A stretch of 64,000 bases of DNA from Luteibacter aegosomaticola (GCF_023078475.1 NZ_CP095741.1:4278001-4342000); one strand, 5' to 3'; shown: positions 42,151 to 52,396, counted from the stretch's first letter. The notes: a model not told the origin generated them from the sequence alone. Made by a program: numbers and translations.

Positions 42151-43479
42151 TTAGGTCGGGTTGCCCAGGCGCTTGCGCCACAGGTAATACACCGGCACGC
42201 CAATCGCGATGATCAGCAGGCTCATGCCCGCGTTTTCCGGCTGCGTGATGGCGGTGGCGACGATCACGCAGAGCACCGTGGTCGTGAAGATCAATGGTAC
42301 CCACGGGTAACCCGGCACCAGGTACGGCGAGGGTTCGTCCTTCAGCTTGCGGCGGTACCAGAAGATGGTCGCGATACCGAAGGCGTGCGACAGCCATTCG
42401 CCGACGGTCGTGTAATCCACCAGTGCTTCGAAGCTACCCGAGAGAATCAGGGCAATGGCCCACGCACCCAGTGCGAGCAGCGCGATCTGCGGTGCGCCGG
42501 TCTTCGCATCGATACGCGCGATCGGCTTGAAGAACATGCCATCGGCACTCATCACCTGCAGCACGCGGGCGCCGCCGGCAATGGCGATGCTGCAATAGCC
42601 GAAGGTGGAACAGGCAATGCCAACGGCAATGACGGTAGCACCCGATTCACCGAACACCTTGCGCATCAGATCAGCCGCAGGCGCGGTGCTTGCCGCCAGA
42701 CCCGCGTGGCCGAGGCCCGCCATGTAAGCGATGTTCACCAGCACATAGCAGACCACGACGCTGGCCATGCCGAGGCCCAGTGCACGCGGCAGCGTGCGCT
42801 GCGGGTTACGAACTTCGCCAGCCAGGTCGTTGAGGTAGTGGAAGCCACCGTAGGCAAACATCGCCGGCAGCAGCGCGCCGATGACCATGCTCGGAGGCAC
42901 GTCATGGGTGGTATCCACAGCGAAAGCCAGGCCGAGGTGGCCGTTGGCGAGGTACAGGCCGACCACGATCAACATGGCCACCGCGCCCAGCTTCAGCACG
43001 GTGAAGATGTTCTGCACCAGGGCACCCGCCCGGATACCAAATAGGTTCACCGCCACGATGAAGCTGATGGCGCCGACAGCAACCGGCTTCACCCACTCAT
43101 GGGGAAGGCCCACCGCCCGGGTGGCGTAATCCGCGAAGGTGGTAGCCACCGCGGCGACGCTGCCGGGGTAGTTGATCAGTGCCATGGTCCAGCCGAACAG
43201 GAAGGCCGGCAGCCGCCCGAAGGCCTCGCGCAGGTAGACGTAGGTGCCGCCCGCCTGGGGGCGCCGCGCGCCGAGCTCGGCGTAACAGAGCACCCCGGCC
43301 AGCGTCAGCAAGCCACCAATAGCCCAGAGGAGGATGACCTCCGTCCCGGAACTGGTGCTCTTGGCCACGGCGGCAGGCGTACGGAAGATGCCCGCGCCGA
43401 TGACGCCGCCAATAACGATCATCGCGGCATCCCAGGTGCCGAGACGACGGAGGTAGTGAGCTGGCTGCGGTGCTGGCAT
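42151..43479 (-). CDS. APC-family amino-acid permease
   Basis: 442 residues, about 12 membrane helices. Family signatures: MIVIGGVIGAGIFRTPA (helix 1 Gly-rich turn), GAIGGLLTLAGVLCYAELGA (here WAIGG..), PQAGGTYVYLREAFG, YGGFHYLNDLAGEVRNPQRT and RVLQVMSADGMFF. It resembles the basic/polar amino-acid or GABA permease group; the transported amino acid cannot be fixed. Single gene flanked by REP pairs. Confidence 0.9.
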   Translation of the reverse strand: MPAPQPAHYLRRLGTWDAAMIVIGGVIGAGIFRTPAAVAKSTSSGTEVILLWAIGGLLTLAGVLCYAELGARRPQAGGTYVYLREAFGRLPAFLFGWTMALINYPGSVAAVATTFADYATRAVGLPHEWVKPVAVGAISFIVAVNLFGIRAGALVQNIFTVLKLGAVAMLIVVGLYLANGHLGLAFAVDTTHDVPPSMVIGALLPAMFAYGGFHYLNDLAGEVRNPQRTLPRALGLGMASVVVCYVLVNIAYMAGLGHAGLAASTAPAADLMRKVFGESGATVIAVGIACSTFGYCSIAIAGGARVLQVMSADGMFFKPIARIDAKTGAPQIALLALGAWAIALILSGSFEALVDYTTVGEWLSHAFGIATIFWYRRKLKDEPSPYLVPGYPWVPLIFTTTVLCVIVATAITQPENAGMSLLIIAIGVPVYYLWRKRLGNPT

Positions 43480-43616
43480 CCGCCGACGATGCCATAAACC
43501 ACCGCCGCGTGGCGATATGACCGAGGTCATGAATTTTTTTGTGCCTGCGCACAATGGGTTGGGACCCGGTTGCGGCTCCGCCGCCATGGCGAACTCACCC
43601 CGACACGCCACCCGCC

Positions 43617-43711
43617 GTAGGAGCCCACCCTGTGGGCGACATCTTTCGCCCCAACGCCACAGGGCCTGCTGTGTCATCGCGAACGGCGTCGCCCACAGGG
43701 TGGGCTCCTAC
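43617..43711. repeat. REP family A inverted pair next to the RAYT gene (95 bp)
   Basis: Two arms with central CCACAGGGCCTG, ending 57 bases before the RAYT start. This is the arrangement expected of a RAYT with its cognate elements. Confidence 0.95.
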
Positions 43712-43768
43712 AGTGTGGCGGGGCGTGCGCTGATGGTCGCGTCGCGAGGCGCTCGGCACGCTGGGGGC

Positions 43769-44224
43769 ATGAATATCAAACCTGGAAATGCCGCCTTGCG
43801 CCGCGGCCGATGCTCCATCCCCGGCCAGACTTACATCATCACCTGCGTCGCCTGGAATCGCGCGCCGGTGTTTCGCGATTACCGAGACGCACGCATGGCC
43901 GCCCGTGTCATCCATGCGCAGAAATCATGGGGTGATGCGACCTGCCTGGCATGGGTTCTTATGCCGGACCATTTCCACGCCGTCGTGCAACTCGGCAACG
44001 ACGATCTGGCAAAGGTCGTGAATCGGCTGAAGGCTCGTGTCCGCAAGGCGTTCCGGGTAGCCGGCCGCGCCTCGCCCCTCTGGCAGAAAGGATTCCATGA
44101 CCGTGCACTGCGCACCGATGAAGATGCCCGCACCGCGGCTCGGTACGTCATCGCGAATCCGGTGCGCGCGAGGCTTGTAGAACGCGCCGGTCTATATCCG
44201 TATTGGGACGCCGTTTGGCTCTGA
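43769..44224 (+). CDS. REP-associated tyrosine transposase (RAYT)
   Basis: 151 residues, from the ATG at 43769 after GGGGGC. IPGQTYIITCVAWNRAPVF, the HuH metal site PDHFHAVVQLG (H68, H70) and the catalytic Tyr in ARYVIANPVRARLV (Y126) match the Y1 transposase core of RAYTs. These single-stranded DNA nickases bind GTAG/GTGG-headed palindromes and are held responsible for spreading REPs. It is probably intact and is the obvious candidate that seeded the GTAG palindromes of this chromosome. No REP lies downstream; two small hairpins (44233-44249, 44265-44295) follow the stop without T-runs. Confidence 0.93.
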   Translation: MNIKPGNAALRRGRCSIPGQTYIITCVAWNRAPVFRDYRDARMAARVIHAQKSWGDATCLAWVLMPDHFHAVVQLGNDDLAKVVNRLKARVRKAFRVAGRASPLWQKGFHDRALRTDEDARTAARYVIANPVRARLVERAGLYPYWDAVWL

Positions 44225-44301
44225 CGCGAAGCGCGGTTGGGAAAACCGCACTGATGACAGATTATCGCCCCCGAGGCCAGCAGCCGCGGGGGCGACAGTA
44301 C

Positions 44302-45894
44302 TTAGGAGTGCCTCCGAATTCGCTGCTTATGCGCCTGCCGCGGCTTGCAGTTGAATGTGTAAGTCACCGAGTTCGATTTCACACCATAGGCATCGATTGC
44401 CGACACCTGGTAGCGGATTGGCGAATGTGCAAGATCTTCCGGCCGGCAAGCGTGCTCGATACGCGTACGCTCAACGGCGGCCGCATCCCATACAGAGCTA
44501 TGCATGGGTTGGCAGGTCGGGCAATCGAGCTTTTGCGTGATCAGCTTGATCGGGAAGTCCGGATTACCGCCGAAGGCGATGGGTAGCTTGCCGCGTCCCC
44601 AGACGACAACATCGGCCGCCTGATCGGAGGCGATCTTGAACGGTGCGCAGGTTCTCCCATCGCGGTAGAGACGGTAGCCCTTCGCGACGCCTGCCATCGC
44701 CTTGTACTTGAACAGGGGGTTGGTTAGGTATTTCACATCGTCGGGATTCGTGTGAAACCCAACCTCGACGATGACGGCGGGCACCTTGGCGAAGCTGGTC
44801 TCTGCGTGCTTGTCGTGGAAATTCGGCACGGCGGGAACGCTATAGGTCGCAAATTCGTCAACCGAATGGATCATTTCGGACATGGAACACAGCACGAGTG
44901 AAGCGAGCTTCTTATCTTCCGGGCGCCCCGAATGAATATAGGCACGAGCGCCGGTGGAAGATACGTCTTCATTGGCATTCGTATGTATCTGCAGAAGGGC
45001 CTTTGCTTTGAGATGGTTTGCGTACAGCGGGCGGCTTCGAAGATCCTCATCTCGCTCGCGCGTGGCGTACTTGGCATTTGGGCTCGAGTTCCACACATCG
45101 CGAAGATCCGGGTACAGGGATTCAATGTGATACCGCACCCCAAGTCGCCACCACTCTTGACCACTTTCCTGATGTGGAGACCCAGCCTTCAGACGACGAA
45201 GGTTCGTCACCTGAATTCTCTTTGTCGCGAGGTGTGACTCAAGCTCATTGGCCATGAGCTGCGTGATATCGTCCTCGAGCACACCGTTAACGACGTCCCG
45301 CTGGGACGTCCAACGCTTCTGCCCATGGTTGTAGTAGAAGCCGTGACCGCCGGTAAGCACTACCGGCCCCGTCGCGGATGCCGGATCTATACGCAAGGAA
45401 GCCTCACCTCTGGAGTGAGGAAGATACGATGAGGCGGGACCACCACGATTCAGCCCGCGATCCATCCACCAGTCAGAATCACGACCACCGTATCGCCACA
45501 CAGGCCCCATATTCCCGACCAACGGCTCGATAAGGTCTTGAGCAGCGGTTTCGATGTTGTTCGTCATATCGATCATATCGGTGTAGCCGGCTTCAGGCCC
45601 CATCCTCTCATCGGTATCGAAGTAGAGCAGCCGTTCTTCCGGTGAAAATGTCACGCGGAAAGAAATCGGGCGATAGTCCTGTTCAAAGTAGGAGCGTTTG
45701 TTGGCGACCTCGTTCGCGATTCGCTCAATCTCTTGCACCGCGGCAGCTATGTCGGCTTGCGAGAATTCGGCGGGTTCGCCGCGTTCGGCTGGATTGACCT
45801 GTTCCGCGCGAACGCAAGGAGAGGTAAGTAGCGCCACAGCAATGGCTAGTGAAGCGGCCTGTTTAGGCAGGGAGTCTTTCAGTTTCCTGAGCAT
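44302..45894 (-). CDS. N-acetylmuramoyl-L-alanine amidase (Amidase_3) with extra C-terminal part
   Basis: 530 residues with a signal peptide (SLAIAVALLTSPCVRA). The zinc amidase core (about 165-400) shows PVVLTGGHGFYYN (zinc His), the ALLQIHTNANE His region and the catalytic Glu in IVEVGFHTNPDDVKYL. It cleaves the bond between MurNAc and the stem peptide. An N-terminal helical region (residues 40-160) and a Cys-containing C-terminal region (about 420-510) are additions not found in short AmiC-type enzymes; they may direct it to a partner or substrate. Not part of an operon. Confidence 0.85.
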   Translation of the reverse strand: MLRKLKDSLPKQAASLAIAVALLTSPCVRAEQVNPAERGEPAEFSQADIAAAVQEIERIANEVANKRSYFEQDYRPISFRVTFSPEERLLYFDTDERMGPEAGYTDMIDMTNNIETAAQDLIEPLVGNMGPVWRYGGRDSDWWMDRGLNRGGPASSYLPHSRGEASLRIDPASATGPVVLTGGHGFYYNHGQKRWTSQRDVVNGVLEDDITQLMANELESHLATKRIQVTNLRRLKAGSPHQESGQEWWRLGVRYHIESLYPDLRDVWNSSPNAKYATRERDEDLRSRPLYANHLKAKALLQIHTNANEDVSSTGARAYIHSGRPEDKKLASLVLCSMSEMIHSVDEFATYSVPAVPNFHDKHAETSFAKVPAVIVEVGFHTNPDDVKYLTNPLFKYKAMAGVAKGYRLYRDGRTCAPFKIASDQAADVVVWGRGKLPIAFGGNPDFPIKLITQKLDCPTCQPMHSSVWDAAAVERTRIEHACRPEDLAHSPIRYQVSAIDAYGVKSNSVTYTFNCKPRQAHKQRIRRHS

Positions 45895-46081
45895 CTGGAG
45901 TCGTCCTTCTGGTACCGCTTATGCGGCAGGAAGATGCTCGGAAATTCGCCGACAGGGAGATGCCGGGGTTTCCCACCGGGGTGGGACGGAGTTCGTGGAT
46001 GCGTCGTGTCGGCGGGTTACGCGGGGCGTGTAGGGGAAGGACGATTTGTTGAGCGCGACCGTTGGGGTGGTCGCGAACGGC

Positions 46082-46105
46082 GTCGCCCACAGGGTGGGCT
46101 CCTAC
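46082..46105 (-). repeat. Single REP family A copy
   Basis: A perfect reversed palindrome after GCGAACGGC, with no recognisable mate upstream except a decayed GTAGGGG at 46031. Confidence 0.9.
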
Positions 46106-46134
46106 AGCGGGGATTTTGGGTTTGCTGCTCGGGC

Positions 46135-46605
46135 TTAGGGGGTTAGGCGCCTTTTCAGCTTGGCGCAGAAGGTCTTGGAACCCTTGGGACATTGCCTGGT
46201 GGCGTGGTCTTTGATGGCTATCCCCTGTTCGAGAATGATGGTCTCATCGACGTGCGACAGCACGAATGCCTCGAAATGGGCGTCGTCCTGGATCAGGCGG
46301 GCAAGCTCGCCCAGGGTGGCCCAGTGGTCGGCCAGCAACGTGGCTATCGAAGCGCTATACCCTTCGGCGATGGCACCATCGTCACAGCTTCGGTAACGCT
46401 CGTAGGAAGCGTAGACAGCTCTCCAAGTCCTGAGGCTATCCGCCTCGGTCATTGCCTTCATAGCCATGGCCCGTGTGCACACGGCAGCACGTTGTGACGA
46501 GGCCAGCACACAGCTCGGCGCCCAGAGCAACGCCAAGACGACAAACGTGCCGGTTCGAGATCTGAATGCACGACGATGCAGGCCATTCACATCATCGGTC
46601 CGCAT
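46135..46605 (-). CDS. Exported protein of unknown function
   Basis: 156 residues from the ATG at 46605 (an upstream GTG is possible). A hydrophobic signal-like stretch (GTFVVLALLWAPSCVLA) is followed by a helical domain with CDDGAIAEGYSASIATLLADHW and HVDETIILEQGIAI and three cysteines. I recognise a recurrent pattern in hypothetical proteins of this group but no function. Codon use resembles the neighbours. Confidence 0.6.
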   Translation of the reverse strand: MRTDDVNGLHRRAFRSRTGTFVVLALLWAPSCVLASSQRAAVCTRAMAMKAMTEADSLRTWRAVYASYERYRSCDDGAIAEGYSASIATLLADHWATLGELARLIQDDAHFEAFVLSHVDETIILEQGIAIKDHATRQCPKGSKTFCAKLKRRLTP

Positions 46606-46766
46606 CGAGGTTTGCACTGAAGCTTATCAATCCGTTCATCACCGCTCCCTGACAGGTTGGACGAGTGTAGTGCGAGCGCGGGCGTTGGTTTGTTAGGCAA
46701 TGCTTGCAGATATTCGCGAGGTATACGCACTTTCGGTGCTTCCCTGTAGGAGCGGCGAGCCTGTAA

Positions 46767-47174
46767 TTAGGGAACTGTCGAGCGAGCCGCTTCCATGCTC
46801 AGAGCGTTGCAGAGGCATACGAGGGTGCATCCGTACGACGGATCCACGCGCACGACCGTCAGGCCGGCGGCGCGGTGCTCTTCGAGTGCCCTGGGGAGAT
46901 AGGTGGTGTTGTCGTGGCTCATGCCGTAAGCATCGGCAATGTCTGCAATGGAAAGGTCCGAACCCGACGTCACCGAAACGCTGAGGATGATATTCCCACC
47001 GCGAAAATCATCCGCCTTCATACGCCTGACGCCATCCATGACGAGGGACACGGATTCCCCAGTAACCAACTCCACGACAAGCCTGACGCGATCTGGCTTC
47101 TCGAGGAGAATCCCCATTAGGCTGCCATCGTGAACGGACGGCGAGACCAGCATTTCGTCCTTGACTGTAATCAT
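46767..47174 (-). CDS. Protein of unknown function
   Basis: 135 residues. The first half is beta-strand rich (MLVSPSVHDGSLMGILLEKPD, VVELVTGESVSLVMDG), with a helix and a C-terminal part with cysteines (YGCTLVCLCNAL). No signal peptide. Not recognised. A partial GTAGGAGC head lies just after its stop at 46745. Confidence 0.5.
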   Translation of the reverse strand: MITVKDEMLVSPSVHDGSLMGILLEKPDRVRLVVELVTGESVSLVMDGVRRMKADDFRGGNIILSVSVTSGSDLSIADIADAYGMSHDNTTYLPRALEEHRAAGLTVVRVDPSYGCTLVCLCNALSMEAARSTVP

Positions 47175-47245
47175 GCAGTAGCTACTCCCTGGCTGCGTAC
47201 ACCCCGAGTATGCCTCGATACGCCCCCTGCAGGAGCTGGGCTTGT

Positions 47246-47290
47246 GCGCGCCGGAGGCGCACTAAACATGGCGGCGCAGCCGCAACCTTT
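47246..47290. repeat. Composite repeat (family C)
   Basis: GCGCCGGAGGCGC followed by CATGGCGGC, GCAGCCGCAACC: two adjacent small palindromes, also found twice at 52269-52365. It sits directly before the lpd terminator. Confidence 0.85.
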
Positions 47291-47329
47291 TCGGCAGGCC
47301 ACGCCGAAACCCCAAACGCTAGACATAAA

Positions 47330-47379
47330 AAAACGCCGCCAAGCGAGCAACCCGAAGGTCACGCGCCCGACGGCGTTTT
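47330..47379 (-). terminator. Terminator after the E3 gene
   Basis: On the minus strand AAAACGCCG/CGGCGTTTT pair across a 32-base loop, followed by a T-run, 11 bases after the stop. Confidence 0.7.
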
Positions 47380-47390
47380 AGCACCAACCC

Positions 47391-49205
47391 TTACTTCTTC
47401 TTGGGAATATAAAGGTCGGTAATCGTGCCTTCGTACACTTCCGCCGCCATGCCGACGGATTCGCCGAGCGTCGGGTGCGGGTGCACCGTGCGGCCGATGT
47501 CGCCGGCTTCGCAGCCCATTTCGATCGCGAGAGCGAGTTCGCTGATGAGATCACCCGCGTGCGGGCCGACGATGCCGGCGCCGACGATGCGGTGGGTTTC
47601 TTCATCGAACAGGAGCTTGGTGAAGCCCTCGGTGCGGTCGATACCGATGGCGCGGCCGGAGGCTGCCCACGGGAACTTGCCCACGCCGATCTTCAGGCCC
47701 TTTTCCTTCGCTTCGCGTTCGGTCACGCCGACCCATGCGATTTCCGGATCGGTGTAGGCCACCGACGGGATCACGCGGGCGTCGAAGAAGCTCTTCTGAC
47801 CAGCGGCCACTTCAGCCGCCACCTTGGCTTCGTGCGTGGCCTTGTGCGCCAGCATCGGCTGGCCCACGAGATCGCCGATGGCGAAGATGTGCGGAACGTT
47901 GGTGCGCATCTGGCGATCGACCGGGATGAAGCCGCGGTCGGTGACCTGCACGCCAGCCTTGTCCGCACCGACCTTGCCGCCGTTCGGCGAGCGGCCGACG
48001 GAAACGAGGACGCGATCGTAGAGCTTCGTCTCGGGGATGCTTTCGCCATCGAAGGTGACTTCGATGCCCTTCTTCGTAGCCTTCGCCTCGACGACCTTGG
48101 TCTTGAGGTGGATGCCCTTGTAACGCTTGGCGATGCGCTGCTGCAGCGGCTTGATGAGATCCGCGTCGGCGCCCGGGATGAGCTGGTCGGCGAGCTCGAC
48201 AACGGTCACTTCCGTGCCGAGGCCGGCGTACACCGTGGCCATCTCGAGACCGATGATGCCGCCGCCGACCACGAGCATGGTCTTCGGCACATCGCGCAGT
48301 TCGAGCGCGCCGGTGGAATCGATGATGCGCTCGTCATCCCACGGGAACGACGGCAGCTTCACCGACTGCGAGCCGGCGGCGATGATCGCGTTTTCGAAGC
48401 GGATGAGCTTCACGCCATCGGCGGTCTGCACTTCCATTTCGTTCGGCGACACGAAGGTGCCGACGCCGGTGACGGTGCGGACCTTGCGTGCCTTCGCCAT
48501 CTGGGCGAGGCCGCCGGTGAGCTTGCCGACGACCTTTTCCTTGAACGAGCGCAGCTTGTCCAGGTCGATCTTGGGCTTGCCGAAGCTGATGCCGTGCGCT
48601 TCGATCGCAGCGGCTTCGTCGATGACGGCGGCGGCGTGCAGCAGTGCCTTTGACGGGATGCAGCCGACGTTGAGGCAGACGCCGCCGAGCGAGGCGTAAC
48701 GCTCGACGAGGACGGTATCGAGGCCGACGTCAGCGCCACGGAACGCGGCGGTGTAGCCGCCCGGGCCGGAGCCGAGGACGACGAGCTGGCATTCGATATC
48801 AGCCTTACGGCCCGATGCGGCAGCAGCCTTCGGTGCAGCGGCGCTCGGCGCGTCCTGCTTCGGCGGCGGCGGGGCCGGTGCCGGAGCGGGATGGGCCGGA
48901 GCTTCGGACACCGAGGCCTGGCCGACGGACTTCTCCGCGGCGGCCGGCTTCGCGTCGCTGCCGCCAGCGGCTTCGACGGTGAGGATGACGGTGCCGTCAT
49001 TCACGATGTCGCCGACCTTGACCTTCAGCTCGACGACCTTGCCAGCCTGCGAGGCGGGCACATCCATCGTGGCCTTGTCGGATTCGAGCGTGATGAGGCT
49101 CTGGTCCTTCTCGACGGTGTCGCCGACCTTCACGAGGATCTCGATGACGGGGACGTCATGCGAGCCGCCGAGGTCGGGCACCTTCAGTTCAATGGTGTTT
49201 GCCAT
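47391..49205 (-). CDS. lpdA: Dihydrolipoyl dehydrogenase (E3) with N-terminal lipoyl domain
   Basis: 604 residues from the ATG at 49205 ([14 protein letters not shown]). Residues 1-80 are a lipoyl domain with the lipoate Lys in [10 protein letters not shown]. After a Pro/Ala linker is the flavoprotein: [18 protein letters not shown], redox pair in [18 protein letters not shown] site [19 protein letters not shown] and the active-site His in [11 protein letters not shown]. It re-oxidises lipoate in the pyruvate dehydrogenase complex. It follows the E2 gene by 13 bases; the E1 gene is not in this window. Confidence 0.95.
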   Translation of the reverse strand: MANTIELKVPDLGGSHDVPVIEILVKVGDTVEKDQSLITLESDKATMDVPASQAGKVVELKVKVGDIVNDGTVILTVEAAGGSDAKPAAAEKSVGQASVSEAPAHPAPAPAPPPPKQDAPSAAAPKAAAASGRKADIECQLVVLGSGPGGYTAAFRGADVGLDTVLVERYASLGGVCLNVGCIPSKALLHAAAVIDEAAAIEAHGISFGKPKIDLDKLRSFKEKVVGKLTGGLAQMAKARKVRTVTGVGTFVSPNEMEVQTADGVKLIRFENAIIAAGSQSVKLPSFPWDDERIIDSTGALELRDVPKTMLVVGGGIIGLEMATVYAGLGTEVTVVELADQLIPGADADLIKPLQQRIAKRYKGIHLKTKVVEAKATKKGIEVTFDGESIPETKLYDRVLVSVGRSPNGGKVGADKAGVQVTDRGFIPVDRQMRTNVPHIFAIGDLVGQPMLAHKATHEAKVAAEVAAGQKSFFDARVIPSVAYTDPEIAWVGVTEREAKEKGLKIGVGKFPWAASGRAIGIDRTEGFTKLLFDEETHRIVGAGIVGPHAGDLISELALAIEMGCEAGDIGRTVHPHPTLGESVGMAAEVYEGTITDLYIPKKK

Positions 49206-49218
49206 GCGCGTGCCTCCG

Positions 49219-50904
49219 TCAGAGCAACAGGCGGCGGATGTCGCCGAGCTGCTGGGCCAGGTACACGGCGAAGCGTGCGGCGAGCGCGCCATCGATGACG
49301 CGGTGGTCGTACGACAGCGACAGCGGCAGGATCAGGCGCGGCGCGAATTCCTTGCCGTTCCACACCGGCTTCATGGCCGCCTTGGAGACGCCCAGGATCG
49401 CCACTTCCGGCGCGTTGATGATCGGCGTGAACGCCGTGCCACCGATGCCGCCGAGCGAGGAGATGGAGAAGCAACCGCCCTGCATGTCGGCCGCGGTGAG
49501 CTTCTTGTCGCGCGCCTTCTTCGAGATTTCGCCGAGTTCAGCGGCGAGCTCGAGCAGGCCCTTCTTGTCGGCGTCGCGGATGACCGGGACGACGAGGCCA
49601 TCGGGCGTATCCACGGCGATACCGACGTTGTAGTACTTCTTGAGCGTCAGCGTTTCGCCAGCGGCGTCGAGCGAGGCGTTGAAGGTCGGGAACTTCTTCA
49701 GCGCGGCGACGACGGCCTTGATCTGGAAGACCAGCGGGGTGACCTTGAGGTCCTTGTTCTCTTCGCCGAGCTTCTTGCGGAAGGCTTCCATCTCGGTGAT
49801 GTCGGCGTCTTCGAACTGGGTGACGTGCGGAATGACCGCCCAGTTGCGCGCGAGGTTGGCGGCGGAGATCTTCGGGATGCGGCCCAGCGGCTTCTCTTCG
49901 ATCTCGCCGAACTTCGAGAAATCGACCTTCGGCCACGGCAGCAGCGAGAGACCGGTGCCACCCGCGGCGCCACCGGCAGCCGACGGAGCAGCGCCCGAGG
50001 TCATCACGTTCTTGACGTAACCGGTGATGTCTTCGCGCTGGATGCGGCCACCACGGCCGCTGCCCTTGACCTGGGCCACGTCGACGCCGAGCTCGCGTGC
50101 GAACGCGCGGACGGCCGGGCTGGCGTAGGGGGCGTTGTCCGGCATGATGACGGAGGCGTCGAACGACACCGGCGGCGTGCGCGGTGCGCCACCGGCCGGG
50201 GCTTCGGACTTCGACGGGGCAGGCGCGGCGGCAGCGGCGGGTGCCGGTGCGGGTGCCGGGGCAGCAGCGGCCGGCGCCGGCGCCGGGGCGGCTTCGCCAC
50301 CCTCGCCTTCCATGATGGCGATGAGGTCGCCGTCATTCACTTCGTCGCCGACCTTGACCTTCAGCTCCTTGATGACGCCCGCGGCCGGAGCCGGGATGTC
50401 CATCGTGGCCTTGTCGGATTCCAGGGTCATGAGGCTCTGGTCTTTCTCGACCTTGTCGCCGACCTTGACCATGACTTCGATGATGGGCACCGGCTTGCCG
50501 CCGATGTCCGGGACATTGACGTTGACCGGGCCGGAGGCCTTGGACGCCGACGGGGCGGCAGCCTTGGCGGCGGCCGGGGCCGGAGCCGGGGCCGGGGCCG
50601 GGGCAGCAGCGGCGGGTGCCGGAGCGGGCGCGGCGGCGGCAGGAGCCGGGGCGGCCGGGGCATCGCCCGCGGCTTCGACCAGGGCGATCACGTCATTGTC
50701 GTTGACCTCGTCGCCGACCTTGACCTTGATCTCCTTGATCACGCCGGCAAACGGCGCCGGGACTTCCATGGTGGCCTTGTCGGACTCCAGCGTGACCAGG
50801 CTCTGGTCTTTTTCGACGGTATCGCCGACCTTGACCATGATTTCGATGATGGGCACCGGCTTGCCACCGATATCGGGCACGCGGGCTTCTTTGACGTCGG
50901 CCAT
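49219..50904 (-). CDS. aceF: Pyruvate dehydrogenase E2 (dihydrolipoyl acetyltransferase)
   Basis: 561 residues. Two lipoyl domains (about 1-80 and 120-200), each with ESDKATM, are joined by Ala/Pro/Gly linkers. A peripheral-subunit-binding domain ([28 protein letters not shown]) precedes the catalytic domain ending in the active-site [15 protein letters not shown]. It transfers acetyl groups to coenzyme A and forms the core of the complex. The two-lipoyl layout is usual for this group. Confidence 0.95.
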   Translation of the reverse strand: MADVKEARVPDIGGKPVPIIEIMVKVGDTVEKDQSLVTLESDKATMEVPAPFAGVIKEIKVKVGDEVNDNDVIALVEAAGDAPAAPAPAAAAPAPAPAAAAPAPAPAPAPAAAKAAAPSASKASGPVNVNVPDIGGKPVPIIEVMVKVGDKVEKDQSLMTLESDKATMDIPAPAAGVIKELKVKVGDEVNDGDLIAIMEGEGGEAAPAPAPAAAAPAPAPAPAAAAAPAPSKSEAPAGGAPRTPPVSFDASVIMPDNAPYASPAVRAFARELGVDVAQVKGSGRGGRIQREDITGYVKNVMTSGAAPSAAGGAAGGTGLSLLPWPKVDFSKFGEIEEKPLGRIPKISAANLARNWAVIPHVTQFEDADITEMEAFRKKLGEENKDLKVTPLVFQIKAVVAALKKFPTFNASLDAAGETLTLKKYYNVGIAVDTPDGLVVPVIRDADKKGLLELAAELGEISKKARDKKLTAADMQGGCFSISSLGGIGGTAFTPIINAPEVAILGVSKAAMKPVWNGKEFAPRLILPLSLSYDHRVIDGALAARFAVYLAQQLGDIRRLLL

Positions 50905-51087
50905 GGAACCTCCTCAAAAAACAACGATGAAGGGCGGACGAACCCTCCAACGGGGGAATGTCGGGCGCCGTGCTGCGGCGCAACCGGTCGATTGTAATCC
51001 CTCAGGAGGCGATTCCCACGATTCAAACGCTTGTTTGGGGCGATTTCTGTTGTGCGAGCCGGTTATGGCCCGCCAAACACCCCCGCC

Positions 51088-51182
51088 GTAGGAGCCCACC
51101 CTGTGGGCGACGCCGTTCGCGGAAGCGCCACAGGGCCTGCGGCGGTGAGGCGAAAGATGTCGCCCACAGGGTGGGCTCCTAC
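51088..51182. repeat. REP family A inverted pair (95 bp)
   Basis: Two perfect arms between aceF and mscS, with 14 bases to the mscS stop. Confidence 0.95.
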
Positions 51183-51196
51183 GGGGCGGGGGGCGG

Positions 51197-52042
51197 TCAG
51201 GGGGCGGGTTTGGGGGCTTCGGGCGGGAGCAGGCGGATGTCCGTGCTGGAGGACGGGATCGTGATGCCCTCCTCGCCGAACTGATCCTTGATGCCACGCA
51301 GCAAGGTGGTCTGGGCACCGTACATATCCGCCACCGTGCACCAGCCGCGGATCACCAGGGTGACGTTCGAGGCGCCCAGGCTGTCCGTCCACACCCCCGG
51401 CGCCGGGTCCTTCATGATCCGCGCATCGCCCTCAAGCAGCCCACGGACGATATCCATGGCCTTGCCGATATCGTCGCTGTAGGCGATGCCCACCTTGATC
51501 TCGAAGCGGCGGGTGCCACGACGGTTGAAGTTGATGATGGCGTCGCCGCCCACCTTCGCGTTGGGCACCACGGCTTCGCGGTTATCCGGCGTAATGATGT
51601 AGGTGTGCATCAGGTTGATGCTCTCCACCGTACCCTCCACCCCGCCGACCAGCACGTAATCGCCAATGCGGTACGGGCGGAACAGGATCAGCAACACGCC
51701 CCAGGCCAGGTTCGACAGCGAGCTGTTCAACGCCAGGCCAATGGCCAGACCGGCAGCGCCGAGCGCGGCGATGAATGACGCGGTGGGAATCCCCGCCATG
51801 CCCATCACCTGCACGACGAGGAAGGCGATCAGCAGGCCGTAGATGGCGTTGCGCAGGAAGCCGGCGAGCGTGTCGTCCACCTTCGCGCGCTCAAGCGCAC
51901 GGCGGCCGACGTTAGCGATGCGCGCGGAGATCCAGAAGCCGACGACAAGCGCGATCAGCGCAATGCCGATACGGATGCTCCAGCCGATGATGACCAGCCG
52001 CGTGGCGTGGTCGATGCCGAGGTGATCGAGGAAGTCGAGCAT
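51197..52042 (-). CDS. Small-conductance mechanosensitive channel (MscS family)
   Basis: 281 residues from the ATG at 52042. Three hydrophobic helices; the pore helix is FIAALGAAGLAIGLALNSSLSNLAWGV, followed by the beta domain with YRIGDYVLVGGVEGTVESI, TYIITPDNREAVVPNAKV and the C-terminal vestibule. It opens under membrane tension and protects from osmotic shock. Length fits E. coli MscS. Confidence 0.92.
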   Translation of the reverse strand: MLDFLDHLGIDHATRLVIIGWSIRIGIALIALVVGFWISARIANVGRRALERAKVDDTLAGFLRNAIYGLLIAFLVVQVMGMAGIPTASFIAALGAAGLAIGLALNSSLSNLAWGVLLILFRPYRIGDYVLVGGVEGTVESINLMHTYIITPDNREAVVPNAKVGGDAIINFNRRGTRRFEIKVGIAYSDDIGKAMDIVRGLLEGDARIMKDPAPGVWTDSLGASNVTLVIRGWCTVADMYGAQTTLLRGIKDQFGEEGITIPSSSTDIRLLPPEAPKPAP

Positions 52043-52127
52043 GCGAGGCCTGCCTTTCGAAGCGAAGAATCGCGGCAAAGGCTAGCAACGAAACCGTGAA
52101 GACCCGGTTTCAATGCCCCCTCGCACT

Positions 52128-52222
52128 GTAGGAGCCCACCCTGTGGGCGACGCCTTTCGTACAGCCGCCACAGGGTCTGAAAGGTGTTGGCGAAAGATGT
52201 CGCCCACAGGGTGGGCTCCTAC
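52128..52222. repeat. REP family A inverted pair (95 bp)
   Basis: Two perfect arms between mscS and the family C repeats. Confidence 0.95.
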
Positions 52223-52268
52223 GACGGGAGCCACCACGCCGGTGGACGATGCGCGGCGGGCCATGCGA

Positions 52269-52365
52269 TTTTTGCGCCGGAGGCGCTTAGGCATGGCGGC
52301 GTAGCCGCAACCGACAAAGGCTTTTGCGCCGGAGGCGCCTGAGCATGGCGGCTCAGCCGCAACCG
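52269..52365. repeat. Composite repeat (family C), two direct copies
   Basis: TTTTGCGCCGGAGGCGC, then CATGGCGGC, then GCCGCAACC, at 52269-52312 and again at 52321-52365. The second copy runs into the prc terminator. Together with 47246 and the degraded form at 23481, this is a third repeat family in the window. Confidence 0.88.
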
Positions 52366-52370
52366 CATAA

Positions 52371-52394
52371 AAAAGGCCCCTTTCGGGGCCTTTT
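52371..52394. terminator. Bidirectional terminator after prc
   Basis: Perfect 10-bp stem AAAAGGCCCC/GGGGCCTTTT, loop TTTC, 3 bases from the prc stop. Confidence 0.92.
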
Positions 52395-52396
52395 CA

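Noticed and set aside
44233-44295. Two hairpins after the RAYT gene as a terminator or REP
   Set aside because: Stems of 6 and 8 bp with no T-run and no GTAG head; kept only as a remark.
46745-46763. GTAGGAGCGGCGAGCCTGT as another REP
   Set aside because: Only the head matches; there is no palindrome, so at most a decayed end.
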